Below, in pieces: positions 38,301-50,271 of a stretch of DNA of 64,000 nt. Below the pieces are notes generated by a model. That model worked only from the letters and a program-made list of their open reading frames with translations. It ran no database searches and had not been told where the DNA came from. Position 1 is the stretch's first letter. Each line of letters starts with the position of its first letter. The translations under genes and the position numbers were made by a program. This DNA is from Stromatinia cepivora. Taxonomy: Eukaryota; Ascomycota; Leotiomycetes; Helotiales; Sclerotiniaceae. The DNA is taken from assembly GCA_014898415.1 (NCBI GenBank), contig RCTD01000009.1:1612001-1676000 (forward strand). The letters are read 5' to 3'.

Positions 38301-40455
38301 TAATTAATAAGCGATTAGATTAGTGGTTGATGAAAACGAATGGATTATTACAAAATTATATTACGTCGATATTCAAAATATATGATTATATCAAGAATAT
38401 TCAAAAAGGAACTTTTATATAACCTATCTACCGACCATCGATATGATTATTGATAAACTTATTAAAAACCTTATAAAACAAAAGTTTGAATATTTTCGAT
38501 CCCTTTTCAATTTATAAAATATAAATAATAGAATTATAAAACTTGAATAACAACAATCTAGAACTTAAATAATAACAATCTGGATTATAAAGCTTGAATA
38601 ACAATAATCTGGAATTTATAATTCTTTCTTTTGGTATGAATAGAATGAATTCTATTTGGTATCCCAAACTATTGTATTTTTCTATAATACACTTCAATTC
38701 GTATATTTTATATCTATCTGGAAACAAAGAATAATTAAGATCGATTATTTCTTTGTTTTTCATTTTTCTATCCTTAAAGAAGGATAAACTTCTTTTTAAA
38801 TTCAATAACTTGAAGTTCAAATAAAAGAGCCTTTGGATTATCCATAACAATTAAGAAACAAGGAATAATTAAAGCAATCGGAACTATTGATGTCATTGAT
38901 ATTATAGAAACTAAAGGATTATCCTTTCTTTCCCTTTTCTTTGGATGTATTATTTATTCTTTTCTTTTCTTCTTCTTTATCATTTTTTCTTTCTCATTCT
39001 TACTATCGTTCTCCGAAATCATAATATATTTCTTCCATTCAGTTTTTCGAAGATTCCGATGAATAATATGATGAGGAGAGGGGGAACGATGATATAGGGG
39101 CAAAGGAACAATTTCTTTCTTTTTCTCAATCTTCAGCATCATCTTCATTGCAATTCTGTATCCCTATTTGGATTATATAATTAATGATCAATATATTATA
39201 AAGATAAGGGAATAAACAAAGAATTTATTTTCGAATTTTGCTAATAAATAGTGATATAGTAATTTGTTAAAAAATAAAGGAAAATTGGTAAAAGAGTATA
39301 CGGATGAATATTACAATTTTAATATTGATGATTATTCGGTTTAGAAGAATCAATAAAGCATTCATTATGAAAATTATATTTCCCAACGATTAATGATTTT
39401 ATGTATTGAATATATGGATGATCGTTTTTTTCCCCACAATTCCTTTTATCTTTTGTTTTGATTAGAAAACCAGCAACTTTCGATAACCTTTTTTCTTTTT
39501 CTTCTTTATCTAATTCATTATCCGAAAAACCCGATATCGAAGAATCGAATAAATCGTTATCATTAGATAAAGAAATCCTTTTTTTTTCTTTCCTTTATCG
39601 AATAACCTTTACCTTGATAATTACAAATACAGGATTAATAAAACCTTTCAATTATATAATAGGATTCAAAAATAAAATCTACCTCCAAATTATTATTTGA
39701 ATTTATAACAAACAATTAATTACAATAAATAATAATTTCTTTGATAGGGGGGAGCGGTTTCTGAAATAGATGATTGTATATTATTCTAGGAATAGATTTA
39801 ATTAAACTATACTTTTAAAGATCAATATCTTAATTCATTATCTATATTGGATTTATTAATTCTCTTTATTTGATTTATTGGTTCTTCGAAGGAGTATTAG
39901 GATTTTCTCTCGTATTCGACTTTCTCAAAGCTTTCTTTTCAACCGTTATTTGCCTAGTACAATTGAGATTCGTTTGTTTAGTCTTCTTAGATCTCGAAAT
40001 CTTAGGTATAATAATGATCAATAAGAATTTGATTAAAACAAAAACGAGAATACGAAAAGAGAATCTATATATCTTTAAAAATTCATTTATTTTATTTCAT
40101 TATTGTAATCAATATACTGTAGTCTAGTAATTATATATATTTTCAATTGTTACATTGTAGGATCGATTATTCATTTATATTTTTCTGACAGAAAACTTTC
40201 TTTTTATTGTTCAAAATCTTGATTTCGAAGAATATTGTAGGTAGTAAACCAAAGATCAAGAGAAATTTGTGATTTATATATAATCAAATTCTTCTCTATT
40301 TTAAAGATATCAAAATCATTTCAGGTTTATATATTATACTATTCCTTTGTTGATATCTGTTTATGATCGTTTTGTATATTTATTTACGAATTATATGAAT
40401 TGCCACTTTCTATATCTTTCCATTTGTTTCAGATCGCCTTTCGATTTAGGGGGTA
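38300..40455. other. Extra 3' region of the copia element, unassigned
   Basis: About 2.2 kb lie between the RNase H trace and the 3' LTR. It includes three tandem copies of a unit like ATTATAAAACTTGAATAACA (38528-38620) and open stretches at 38512-38850 (minus), 39458-39700 and 39870-40127 (plus), none recognisable. It could be an extra reading frame, a buried insertion without visible ends, or a long 3' leader. Confidence 0.45.
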
Positions 40456-40764
40456 TATTACAGAAAGCCCTATGATCCTTTATATCTTATAAAGGATCAA
40501 AATATATACTTTCCAATTGGAATGAAGGATTTATTAGCCCTTATTAATCTACTAATTGATAAGGTGATCCTGATATCCTAATAAACAAAGATCTAGCTTA
40601 ATTAAGGTGTATATCGGTTAGATAACCATTCATTTGTTCTATATATACAGCTCTTGATTCATATAATCAAGGGCAAGTCATTCAATTCTTTTACTCTACC
40701 AATCACGTGTACCACCTATTCCCCGATCCCTGAAAGTGCTCTGTAATCATACTATCCCGTGATA
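40456..40764 (+). repeat. 3' LTR of copia element
   Basis: Starts TATTACAGAAAGCCC (mutated) and ends TATCCCGTGATA, followed by CATAA. Its last half keeps G/C bases, including CACGTG, that are lost in the 5' LTR. Confidence 0.93.
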
Positions 40765-41239
40765 CATAAATATAATTAAAATATATCTTTAATTCTATAT
40801 AATACTTTATAAATCGATAAACCCAAAACTTTCTAATCTTCTTTACCTTTCACAATTGAAGAATATAATTCGTTATATCTTCCATACCATTTAATTTAAA
40901 TGTAAACCCTTTATTATCTATATCAATTATATATTGAAAAAGCATTTTCTCTTTTAATTCAATTATTTTATACTCATTTGCTCAAATTTTCATTTGATTA
41001 TTTCGATTATTGATTCTATTATATAATATAAATCGAAATATTAAATAAACTTTCGTAGTTTTCGTAATTATCAAATTTTTAGACTTTCGAATAACTTCAA
41101 TAGCTAAAATGATTTAGGTTTCTTTTGATTGTGTTTCTATAATAATTCATTGAGATATTACGAATTGAAATTGAAATGATTGAATAATGAAAAAAGTGGC
41201 GACCCGGTGATATTGGCGACCCGATGATAAACCACGTTA

Positions 41240-41350
41240 TTATCACAAGATCCTATCAAGTTTTTGCGCTAATCCACCAAGGCAATGACAAAACCGGAAC
41301 AAAATCCATTCCACAACAACACAACCCAAGAAACACGAACAACCAATTTT
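41240..41350. other. Short GC-normal island between two mobile elements
   Basis: About 110 bases between the right end of the split pogo element and the truncated gypsy copy. It has no RIP-like bias and is rich in ACAAC/CCAAG words. It is not recognised as part of either neighbour; it may be old host DNA or the remnant of a third element. Confidence 0.5.
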
Positions 41351-42395
41351 ATATTATAATCCACTTTATAAAATATCCTTGAAATAATTTCAACAAAGAT
41401 TTCATTGAATCTAATCAAGTTCCTTATATTGTATTCATTTTATTCGTTAAAAAACCCAATAATAATTTAAAGTTTTATATAGATTTCAGATTATTGAATT
41501 CTTTAATATATAAAGATTAGTATCCTTTCCCTTTAATCGACGAAACGCTTTTTCGGTTTTCTGATGCCAAGATCTTTACTAAACTCGATATTCGTTAAGT
41601 TTTCTATTATATAAAAATGAATCCTGTTTCGGAAGAGTATACTATTTTTCGAATCCGATATAGATTATATAAATACAAAATTATACCATTTGGATTAACA
41701 AATGGTCCTACAATTTATCAGTATTATATAAATGATATTCTATTCGATTATCTAGATATCTTTTGTACAATATATCTCGATAATATTCTAATTTATTTTA
41801 AAAACGAAAAAGAATATTAAATTTATATTAAACTAATTTTTGAACGATTAAAAGTTATTAACCTATAAACGGATTTCAAGAAATATGAATTCAATATTAT
41901 ATATATTAAATATTTAGGCTTTATTATTTCTATTAAAGAAATAAAAATGGATCCTGAAAAGATTGAAATAATTGAGAATTGGATCTTTCTGATAATAATA
42001 AAAGGGATCTAATTATTCTTCAGTTTTTGTAACTTTTATTAATAATTTATTAAGGATTATAATATAATAACGAAACCTTTTAATAAATTCATTAAAGTAA
42101 ACATTAAATTTGTATTCGATAAAGTATACCAAAATATATTTAATATTTTGAAGAAAAAGCTTATCTTTATTCTATTTTTATAATATTATAATTATCGATT
42201 CCTTTATATATTCGAAATAGATATATCCGATAAAATAATTACTAATATATTATTATAATAATATAATGAAGATTGATTATCTATAACTTATTTCTTCAAA
42301 ATCATAATTACTACTGAATTGAATTACGAAGTTTATGATAAGGAAATACTATCAATTATTCAATCTCTCAATTATTGGAGAACAGAATTCGTTAG

Positions 42396-42467
42396 TGTCA
42401 CGGGAAATGATTACTATATCAACCCAGTTAACCATTCGTCAAGAGTGGCGTCACTTTTGGTGTGACA
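42396..42467. mobile_element. 72-bp TG...CA insertion with 5-bp duplication (micro solo LTR)
   Basis: Copy 1 has no counterpart (compare 4842-4862). The insert starts TGTCACGGG and ends GTGTGACA, giving a 6-bp inverted terminus TGTCAC/GTGACA. It is flanked by a perfect duplication GTTAG (42391-42395 and 42468-42472). These are LTR-retrotransposon integration features, but 72 bp is very short for an LTR. Its composition is normal, so it postdates most RIP of its host element. Confidence 0.85.
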
Positions 42468-44992
42468 GTTAGTTTATTATATAAAATCAAGGTTTATATT
42501 GATTATAAGGCTCTTAAATATTTCATGATTATCAAAACTTTTAACGCTCAATAAATTCATTGGATAGAAGTTCTAATTGATTATAACTTCATTATTATAT
42601 ATCACTTTGAAAAGAATAATTCTTTTATTAATATCTTAATCCATCAAATCAACAAATTAGATCTTCAGAATTATATTAAAAAGAAGAATCGCCTCTAATA
42701 GTTTATTAAAGACAATCAAATTAATATCGAAATTATAAGAGAAGCTTTATAAAAACATCATTTAAATAAAACAATGATTACCAATATTGATTTGAATAAA
42801 ATCGTTCCTTGATTCGATTTAATTAATTATATTATCGAAATAAATAAAACTACAGATAGCTTACTAATATTCAGAATATAAGCTACCTAAGATTATAAAT
42901 ATATATTACTTCAAAATGATCTCTTATTTTATAATAATTATTTGATAATACCCGATATCGATAATCTTCGAATTTATTTAATTTATAAAACTTATAATTC
43001 TGTTTTTATTATTTATCCTAATATAAACAAAACCTATTTCTTATTATTTCAATAATACTATTAGCTCAGAATATATAATATTGTAATCAGATATATATAT
43101 AATTGTCATATTTACAAATATAATTCCGTTCTATATAATTATACCCCCGATTTATTACATCCATTTTCAATTCTTAATCGAATATAGCAATATATTATTA
43201 TGAACTATTATAGCTTTATATAAATATAACAATGTTTTAATTATTATTAATCGATTAATAAAGCAAATTATCTTTATATTTTATTATAAATCAATCGATA
43301 TTTGAATTCAAGTATAATTATATTTTTATTATATATATCGATATTATAATCTCTTTAATATTATAGTATCGGATCACAATCCCTAATTTATATTACAATT
43401 CTGAAAGGAATTCAGCCAAATCCTAGGAATCAATTTTAAACTATCTATTATTCATTATCCTTAAACCAATGATCAAATTAAGATCTATAATCAATATCTT
43501 CAATAATAGTTAAAACTGTTTATTAATTATTATCAAGACAATTGATCAGAATTCCTATTTATAATAAATTATATGCAACTTACTCTTCTATACAATTCTT
43601 TAGGAGGACTTACACTTTACGAAACCTTATACAGGCATACACTAAAACATATATAGGAATAAAAGGAAGATATTAATAACCCAATAAACAATATAAATAT
43701 ATATAATACCTATATATATACAGAATATAATAAATTAGCTTTTATATAAACAAAAGAAGATTTATTATATATCTAAATCAAAATATCGAAATCTATAAAT
43801 ATTTATCAATATAAAATTGATTTCGATATCAAAGATTATATATAGTTTAATATAAAGAATTATTCTATTTAAAGATTATCTAAAAAGCTAGATTTCTTGA
43901 TTCAAAGAAGATTCAAAATCATTAATCGATTTGAGAGCTCTTTCAAACTTGAATTCCCGATTACAATAAAAATTCATTCTGTTTTCCCTTCAGATCAATT
44001 ATATAAAATATATAACGATTCTTTTCCTAATCAAATATTCGAATCATTTCTGTTTATTAATATAACTAATAATTCGGAATAAAAAATGAAGAAGGTTTTA
44101 GTAATAAAGAAAACACAAAAAACCCTATTATACAGAATCTCATAATTTAACAATAATACTGATCTCACCTAGTATCCTGCTTCCGATCTTAAAATATCAT
44201 TATATCTCCTATACGATTTTCATTTAACCAATTCAATATTGTTTGGTCTTCCCAATTGATTAATTAATTAAATAAAACTTTATAAAAGCAAAAAGAATAA
44301 TTATAATTATATAAATGACAATTTATCTATAAAATCAAGGAAAAGAAAAATGTTCTTTAATTTAATAAATTAGATATTATGATTTTATAATAATATATAT
44401 ATATATATAATCATAAAAGGATCAAAAATCTATATAAATTCAAAGGAGTTTGATTATATACATATATAGCCCGAATTCCATATAATAAATAAACTGCTAC
44501 CATTAAGATAATACAAAGGCAATATATTTCAAAAATTTATGTTTATAATTATTTTAAAAATCATACAAAAAAAAAGCTTAAATATAATAAGAACGAAATA
44601 TAACATCACCCCTATCGATTTCGTTCAATTTGGTCAATTAACTTGATCGATTTCAGAATTGACCATATTAACTATTCATTATCATTATATCATAATTCAA
44701 CCTTCTCCCCTTTTCTATTAAAACTTTTTTCTTTTCAAAGGTTCCTTAAATCAAGAAGAATACGAATTAATATTAATTTAATTAATTGATAAACGATTTG
44801 GTCAATTTGATCAATTCATTTGTTATTTTGATCAATTTGGTTAATTTCCAGTAAATTAACTAAATCAACCAAAATGATTAATCTAATTGATTTAGAGTTC
44901 ATGAATCTTCACAAAACCTGGTTTCCGATGAAATAACAATAGAATAGAGGAATAAAACGCTCGAAGGTGAGCTTTTCCGAAAGAAGAGGTAG

Positions 44993-45275
44993 TATTACGA
45001 ATTGTGAATTATAAAAGATTAATCATATAATACCCTTTATCTTTTATATCAATTAATAAATTGATTGTCTGTGTATATATGTTATGAATTATACGATTTA
45101 GTATAGTAAAATAGTGACTCTAATAATATATGTATATAGCCCTACAGCTTATAAATAAGTATTTGTATATATATATCTAATTGCTTTTTATAAATCATAG
45201 TTTTTTAATTATAGATTCTAAGGAACATAATTTGACCCTGTTTATTCAGCTCTACTACGGCTCTTGTGCGTCACA
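44993..45275 (+). repeat. 3' LTR of gypsy copy 2
   Basis: About 283 bases, preceded by the purine tract AAAGAAGAGG and ending GTGCGTCACA as in copy 1. The last 40 bases are nearly unmutated, while the first half is strongly AT-shifted. Confidence 0.9.
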
Positions 45276-45536
45276 AAAACGATCATCGAAACAAAAGAAA
45301 ATATAGTTTGTATAATTAAGAAAAGTATATTACAGTTTTTAAAACAGTTTTAGAAAACCGAAGGATAATTTCGTTATATTCAAAAATTGGGATTTTGAAT
45401 TTAATAAATAGATCTTATTATAATTTTATTAATGATTTAAAGACAAATTCGTTTTTCGAAAAAAGGAAATACTATTATAGATTCATTATTCGTTTTTAGT
45501 TAATCTATATAAATACTTTAGGTATCCATTTATCAT

Positions 45537-45740
45537 TGTCGGAATATGAATCACGTGCATGGTAAGGATGGTAAGGATCACGTGCCCACTAGTGCTCGCA
45601 CTAGTGCCTCGGCATGCACCATTATATAGTTCTTCACCCTCCATAGATTCTAGCTCTTTAGGTAAATCAAAACGTGTTAACATAAGAGTATAATACGTTC
45701 GTTGATAAGCTTCACTTCCCCGTATACAGTTGTCCCGACA
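45537..45740 (-). mobile_element. Solo LTR, 204 bp, family L204 copy 2
   Basis: Reverse-complement relative of the LTR at 23689-23892, with the same length and the same TGTCGG/CCGACA ends. It is flanked by a perfect duplication ATCAT (45532-45536 and 45741-45745). It differs from copy 1 in the number of CCTTACCAT units and by an ACTAGTGC duplication. It lies just right of gypsy copy 2. Confidence 0.92.
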
Positions 45741-45745
45741 ATCAT

Positions 45746-46653
45746 ATAGTCAGCGCTCTTTCTAGTATATTCTTTCCTCCTTTGTAGAATATCATCGTAT
45801 TATCTAAGGCCCCTACCACCGCCGTGATAATAATAAAATATATAATAAATTGAATATAAATTTTAATAGAATCTTTTGTATTTGTTATAATATATTATAT
45901 ATATAAAAGATAAAAATAAATATAGATTTTTGAAAAATATTATATAAAAGAAGGTTTTATAAAATATTTGAAATAGAATCTTTATTAAATTCTTTGTATA
46001 ATATAGAATATATAATATAATAAAATAAAAGTATTTATAAAGATATTCTTTTCCAAAAAATGAAAATATTATTCGATTTTTTTGTATAATGAAATCGTAA
46101 TTCATTACTTAATATAAACAAATATATAATCAATATAAATTCTAATCTTTTATAAAACCTTAAAATCCTTAAAATATTTGCTTAATATAATATCTGAAAA
46201 TAGCTTTCTTAATATATAGATTCTGTTTTTATAGAATATTATATCTTTTCAAATTAATCCTAATTTAAATCAAAAACAGATTAAAATTGTAATAATCAAA
46301 TTAATCATTATTCCCAAATCTTTAATTTATAATATCATTAATGAATATTGATATCATTCCGATAATACTAATTATATAATACTATTATAATATTTATTAA
46401 TTCATAATTGATTCTATTATATTATAAAAGAAAGTAGTTATTTATATTAAAAAATAGGAACTAAAGTTTGCTAATGGTATAGCCTCCTTTGAGGCTAGTC
46501 ACATGTCGTACCGACAGATTCATTACCCAAAACTGCCCAAATAAAGTAAAGATCTATCCGATCACCATTACCATAAGTAATACCCTTCAACAGCAGCAAA
46601 AAAAAACACCACCAATCATCGCATCAACTGTCCGACTAGCAAATGAACCACGA
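45746..46653. other. AT-rich tail of the isochore
   Basis: Very AT-rich to about 46440, then an abrupt change to normal composition. No coding trace, LTR or inverted repeat is recognised. The boundary at about 46460 marks the start of gene-rich DNA. Confidence 0.5.
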
Positions 46654-48675
46654 CTAGACCTTTTCATCCGGTCTGACTTTTTGGTTACCATCACCACTAA
46701 TTGACTCCCTATGTTCCACTCTCTGTTCCTCACCCAAAGTTTCGGCAGCACCTCCCCTAACATACTCTTCTTTATCAAGATCTCTGTACAGGAAGTAGAA
46801 CCAAATTGCCAATAAAGTTCCCGCCACCGCTGGTGCAACATAAGGCCAGATCAAATAGGGATCCACCAAACTCGGAGTACAAGCTTGTGCAACAGCAGCA
46901 GAAAGAGCTACGGAAAACAAATACATAGAAGTTATGAGACCTTTCATATTCGCAGGAGCTCTAGAATATGCGAGTTCAAGAGCAGTGACGTTAGCGAAAC
47001 ATTCCGATATACCTCCGAGTGACCACTGAGGAAGTTGCCACCAGATACTAATTGGAGCAACGCCTGTTCCTATTTTGCAGCCAGTGGCATAATATCCACA
47101 TGGAGATGTCTCATAAATTCTCCATTGAGTGATTGCACCGATAGCAGATGATACCGCGGCAATAAGAAAACCCAATGTTATTCTCTTAATAGGACCGAAA
47201 TGAATTTTGTTACGACGCAAAAAAGGATAAAGGCCGTAAGAGAGGAGAGGTATGGTAACAATAACCGAGAGAGCATTAAAGTTGTTGAGAAGGTCATTAG
47301 GTGCATCGTTAGTTACCATTGCTGAGCCTTGGGATGTCGTGATATTTCCTATACCCCCATCGTTTAAGTTGTAGATTGGAAAAAACAAGAAAATGGTGCA
47401 AGCTTCCATAGATCTCTTGACATCCTCGACAAAAACATCGGTCCAGTCCACTTGTTTACCATTATGTTCACCAGTAATACCTTCTGCGGCGAGGACAGAA
47501 GGCTTTGCAGCGTCGAGATAACCTTTGCGACCAAATCCTTTCAGGCCATTTCTTCTAATCGCGGTACCAATAACTCTGAAGAATTTTCCAAGATCACTCC
47601 CTTGTGGGGGATACTTGACTAATCTCTTATTAATTACCCATAGCAATATTGGAAGTAAGAGGTAAAGAATCATTGGTAATCCGTAGGCCAACCAAAATCC
47701 AACTTTCTTTTCAGAGTATGTTGTGGCGATGCCAAAGAATGCTCCGACGTTCACCATACCATAGAAAGCGAGAGCAAGTCTCTGAGCAGTAACTTCTGGA
47801 TCAAGAATGACTCTTTCGCCATCGGGTAGAGTTTTAACGATGAGTCCCTTTTGTGTATCCTGGTCGAGAAGCATTGGAGAAACGTTACTCTTGAATAGAC
47901 CTGTAGCATTGATTAGCATTGTAAAATGAAATAAATGCAGCAAGACATACCAGCTCCCAAAGCTAAGGTTATAATTCCAATAACGAATGGTGCCATGCCA
48001 TGGCCAGCTTGCAATACACTAGGTAGGGCTCCAAGAACTAAAACAAGATGTGCAACTCCAAAGACAAACACTCCAATACAGATAGTTTTGAAACGTCCTA
48101 GTTTTGTATCTGCGAGCCATCCTCTATAAATTTATTTAGCAAGAGATAATGGAATATGAAGAATGATTGAACGAACCCAAAGACAGGAATTGTGTATGCT
48201 AAGAACTTGAACAAGAGATTAAGCGCGGATGAAACAGTTAGGCCTTTACCCAAAGCACCTGGTGTTTGCTGAGTACCTTTGGGTGTTGCACCAGCTCCAT
48301 TTCCTCCCTCCCTATTGTTTTTTGTCAGCATGAACACACAATTCAGGACATATGTCGCGAAGGTATAAACACATACGGAAGTGGAAATTGAACAAAGTTC
48401 GAAAAGACAAATTGGCAACCATAATAGCTTGCGCGCTCTGCAAATTCGACGAGACAGATCATATAAGCAGTCCAAGGAATTGAACCAGAGACTCTGCGAA
48501 GACTAGTTCTCTCTTCCTCAGTGGGTCTTAGTAACCCATCATGGTCAAGGGAGGATTCGTGATCCAAAGCCTGAATTTCACTCGAAATTTTGGCATCAAG
48601 ATTGTCTGGCGCATTTACCAACAGACCAGTCTGATGTACCGGAGCAGTCGTAAGTGCATCGGTAGTAGTAGCCAT
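46654..48675 (-). CDS. POT/PTR2-family di/tripeptide transporter, 617 aa
   Basis: Four exons on the minus strand, 48675-48377, 48311-48177, 48123-47951 and 47900-46654, give one uninterrupted frame. The introns are short (65, 53 and 50 nt), with donors GTATGT, GTTCGT and GTATGT. The protein is a proton-coupled oligopeptide transporter of the plasma membrane. It has a cytosolic N-terminus, the family block GGWLADTKLGRFKTICIG in the second-to-third helix region, LFKSNVSPMLLDQ, and FYGMVNVGAFFG, equivalent to the FYxxINxGS signature. About 12 hydrophobic segments follow, and the C-terminus is charged. The long loop between helices 6 and 7 is typical of fungal PTR2. The gene looks intact and is the first gene to the right of the transposon block. 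Confidence 0.95.
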
Positions 48676-50271
48676 AGAAGCTGATAGTTTTTATGTTAGT
48701 TTCGGCTTCTGCTTAAATGCTGTTGCCGAGATAGGATTGAATGATAGATGTGATCACATAGATCAAATATGGGATGATAATAAGGGGAAGCAAGTAAATA
48801 TATGAGGTGGTAGCACGACATAGCGTCGAAATTCACCTATCAGTATCATGCCACCAATAGAAAACTTGGCATACAACCTTCATCCTTGGTATTTGATGTC
48901 GTATTCACATGTTGCATTCACGAAGGTTACATTTCTCGCTCGTCGGGTTCTGATGATAGCCTCACCTACCATAGTTCTAAGTTTGAAGAACTCGCCATCT
49001 ACTCACTATGGTCGCTATGGTGTGAGATATGATAAGCTTAATTCATGGCCCAGATTCCCAAGAAGCCTTCTCGGACCTGTACCTGAATCTGGAAAACCAG
49101 CATTATCGTCGAGATACTTGCCGTGCCTCATGACCACTGAGAGTATCGGCCTCTCTTGATGAGGAAGGTGGTTAAGAGACGAGAGGTGATTCTCGAAGAT
49201 TTCGTAGTCTTGGACCTTTGCGCTGATGTCTTGTCGCAACACAAAATGATCAAATAAGAATTGTTTGTGGTACAATATTTCACACTTGTGATTGGTGGAG
49301 CACATTAATGGCTGTAATTTAGAGCTATCCAAGCCCCCGCCAAGGACGATATGACGAATCAAACTCCAGTGTGCTATCCTAGGAACTCAAAGATTAAAGC
49401 ACCCCGTAATGTCGATATCGTTGAAGCAAGTTCTTGGGATTATTGTTGAGCCAAGTGAAAACGGTGCAATCCTTTCACGTCCACTCCAAAATCTCAGAGG
49501 TGGAGCAACATCCGCGATATAATCAATGCTCAAACTTGGCTTGGGGAATCATGTCAGCGATTTCCATGACCAATGAGTATTTTGTTGGTATCATCGCCTT
49601 CTCTCTGGGTATTTTTCTTATCACTTGGAACTTTCATGCTGGGGATTTGGTTCCAAAGTCCAAGTCAAAGTCCAACCCCAACCATATTGGATTTCGTCCA
49701 TGAATTGGCGATCCGGAGATATGTTCCGAAATCATAAACGATGAACCAGATGAACCAGGTAAACCTTCTGATTTCTATGAAGCCATAGCAAGATCTGTAA
49801 AAGGGCAAGATTGAGAGAAGATGGAGAGAAGATGGAGAGAAGATGGAGAAATAAATCTACGGAGTAGACATTGCGTTTAGGGTCTGTACTACACACCCTA
49901 GAAGTACCCTAGGGGTTCGGACAAAAGTGAAGTCCGACATTACGGTGACCTTATCCGATTCTCTTTACATACCTCAGCTAACAAGTTCTTAGTTCTTGTC
50001 GATGGTTTGGATTTCGGACAATTCTGTTCCTCCTCCATTCCAGAGAAGCTTCTTTGAGATCTCATCTCTTCAAAGTTTTGACTTGATGTTGTTGATTTTC
50101 CGCAATCGGAATTCAGAGCTACCTTTATCACCTTTTGAGGTAGGCATTTCCGCACGTTATAACCTATTTAAACCACCCTTAGGTTTATATACATAGGGGC
50201 CATTCAAAGCTGGACATCATCCTTCTATAATTTAAAGTTACCTTCGAGATATAAACATTCACATCTTCAAA
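48676..50271. other. Intergenic, two weak open frames
   Basis: A minus-strand open frame at 49362-49015 (115 codons, with RPILSVVMRHGKYLDDN) overlaps a plus-strand frame at 48848-49159. Neither has a recognised motif or an intron-supported extension. Three near-tandem GATGGAGAGAA units occur at about 49819-49850. The divergent promoters of the transporter and the NmrA-like gene must lie in this interval. Confidence 0.35.

Larger units (their letters stand above)
32479..40764 (+). mobile_element. Ty1/copia LTR retrotransposon, unusually long, RIP-decayed
   Basis: The element is 8,286 bp, with 309-bp LTRs (32479-32787 and 40456-40764) and a perfect duplication CATAA (32474-32478 and 40765-40769). 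A purine-rich tract (TTAGGGGGTA) precedes the 3' LTR. Coding traces are protease, reverse transcriptase and RNase H of the copia type. The internal region, about 7.7 kb, is long for copia; some 2.2 kb between RNase H and the 3' LTR has no recognised content. It inserted into the second pogo lineage. Confidence 0.93.
31096..41237 (-). mobile_element. pogo-type DNA transposon, second lineage (split by copia)
   Basis: Inverted repeats of about 50 bases start ACGTGGTTTATCATCGG and contain GGGTCGCCACTTTTTTCA; TA lies outside both ends (31094-31095, 41238-41239). Removing the nested copia element and one target duplication leaves 31096-32478 plus 40770-41237, i.e. 1,851 bp, a full-length pogo element. 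The inverted repeats differ from those at 26711. The transposase is on the minus strand. Confidence 0.9.
41351..45275 (+). mobile_element. Ty3/gypsy copy 2, 5'-truncated
   Basis: Collinear with copy 1 from its position 3779 (start of the RT region) to the 3' LTR end; no 5' LTR, gag or protease is present. The trace includes an open RT stretch at 41617-41820 with FGLTNGPT and YLDNILIYF (catalytic site damaged differently from copy 1), integrase near 43370, and the integrase C-terminal piece at 43897-44082. It is visibly more AT-mutated than copy 1. It is interrupted by a 72-bp insertion at 42396. Confidence 0.92.

Noticed and set aside
46489..46704. Plus-strand open frame at the transporter 3' end
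   Set aside because: It overlaps the terminus of the transporter on the other strand and shows no motif.
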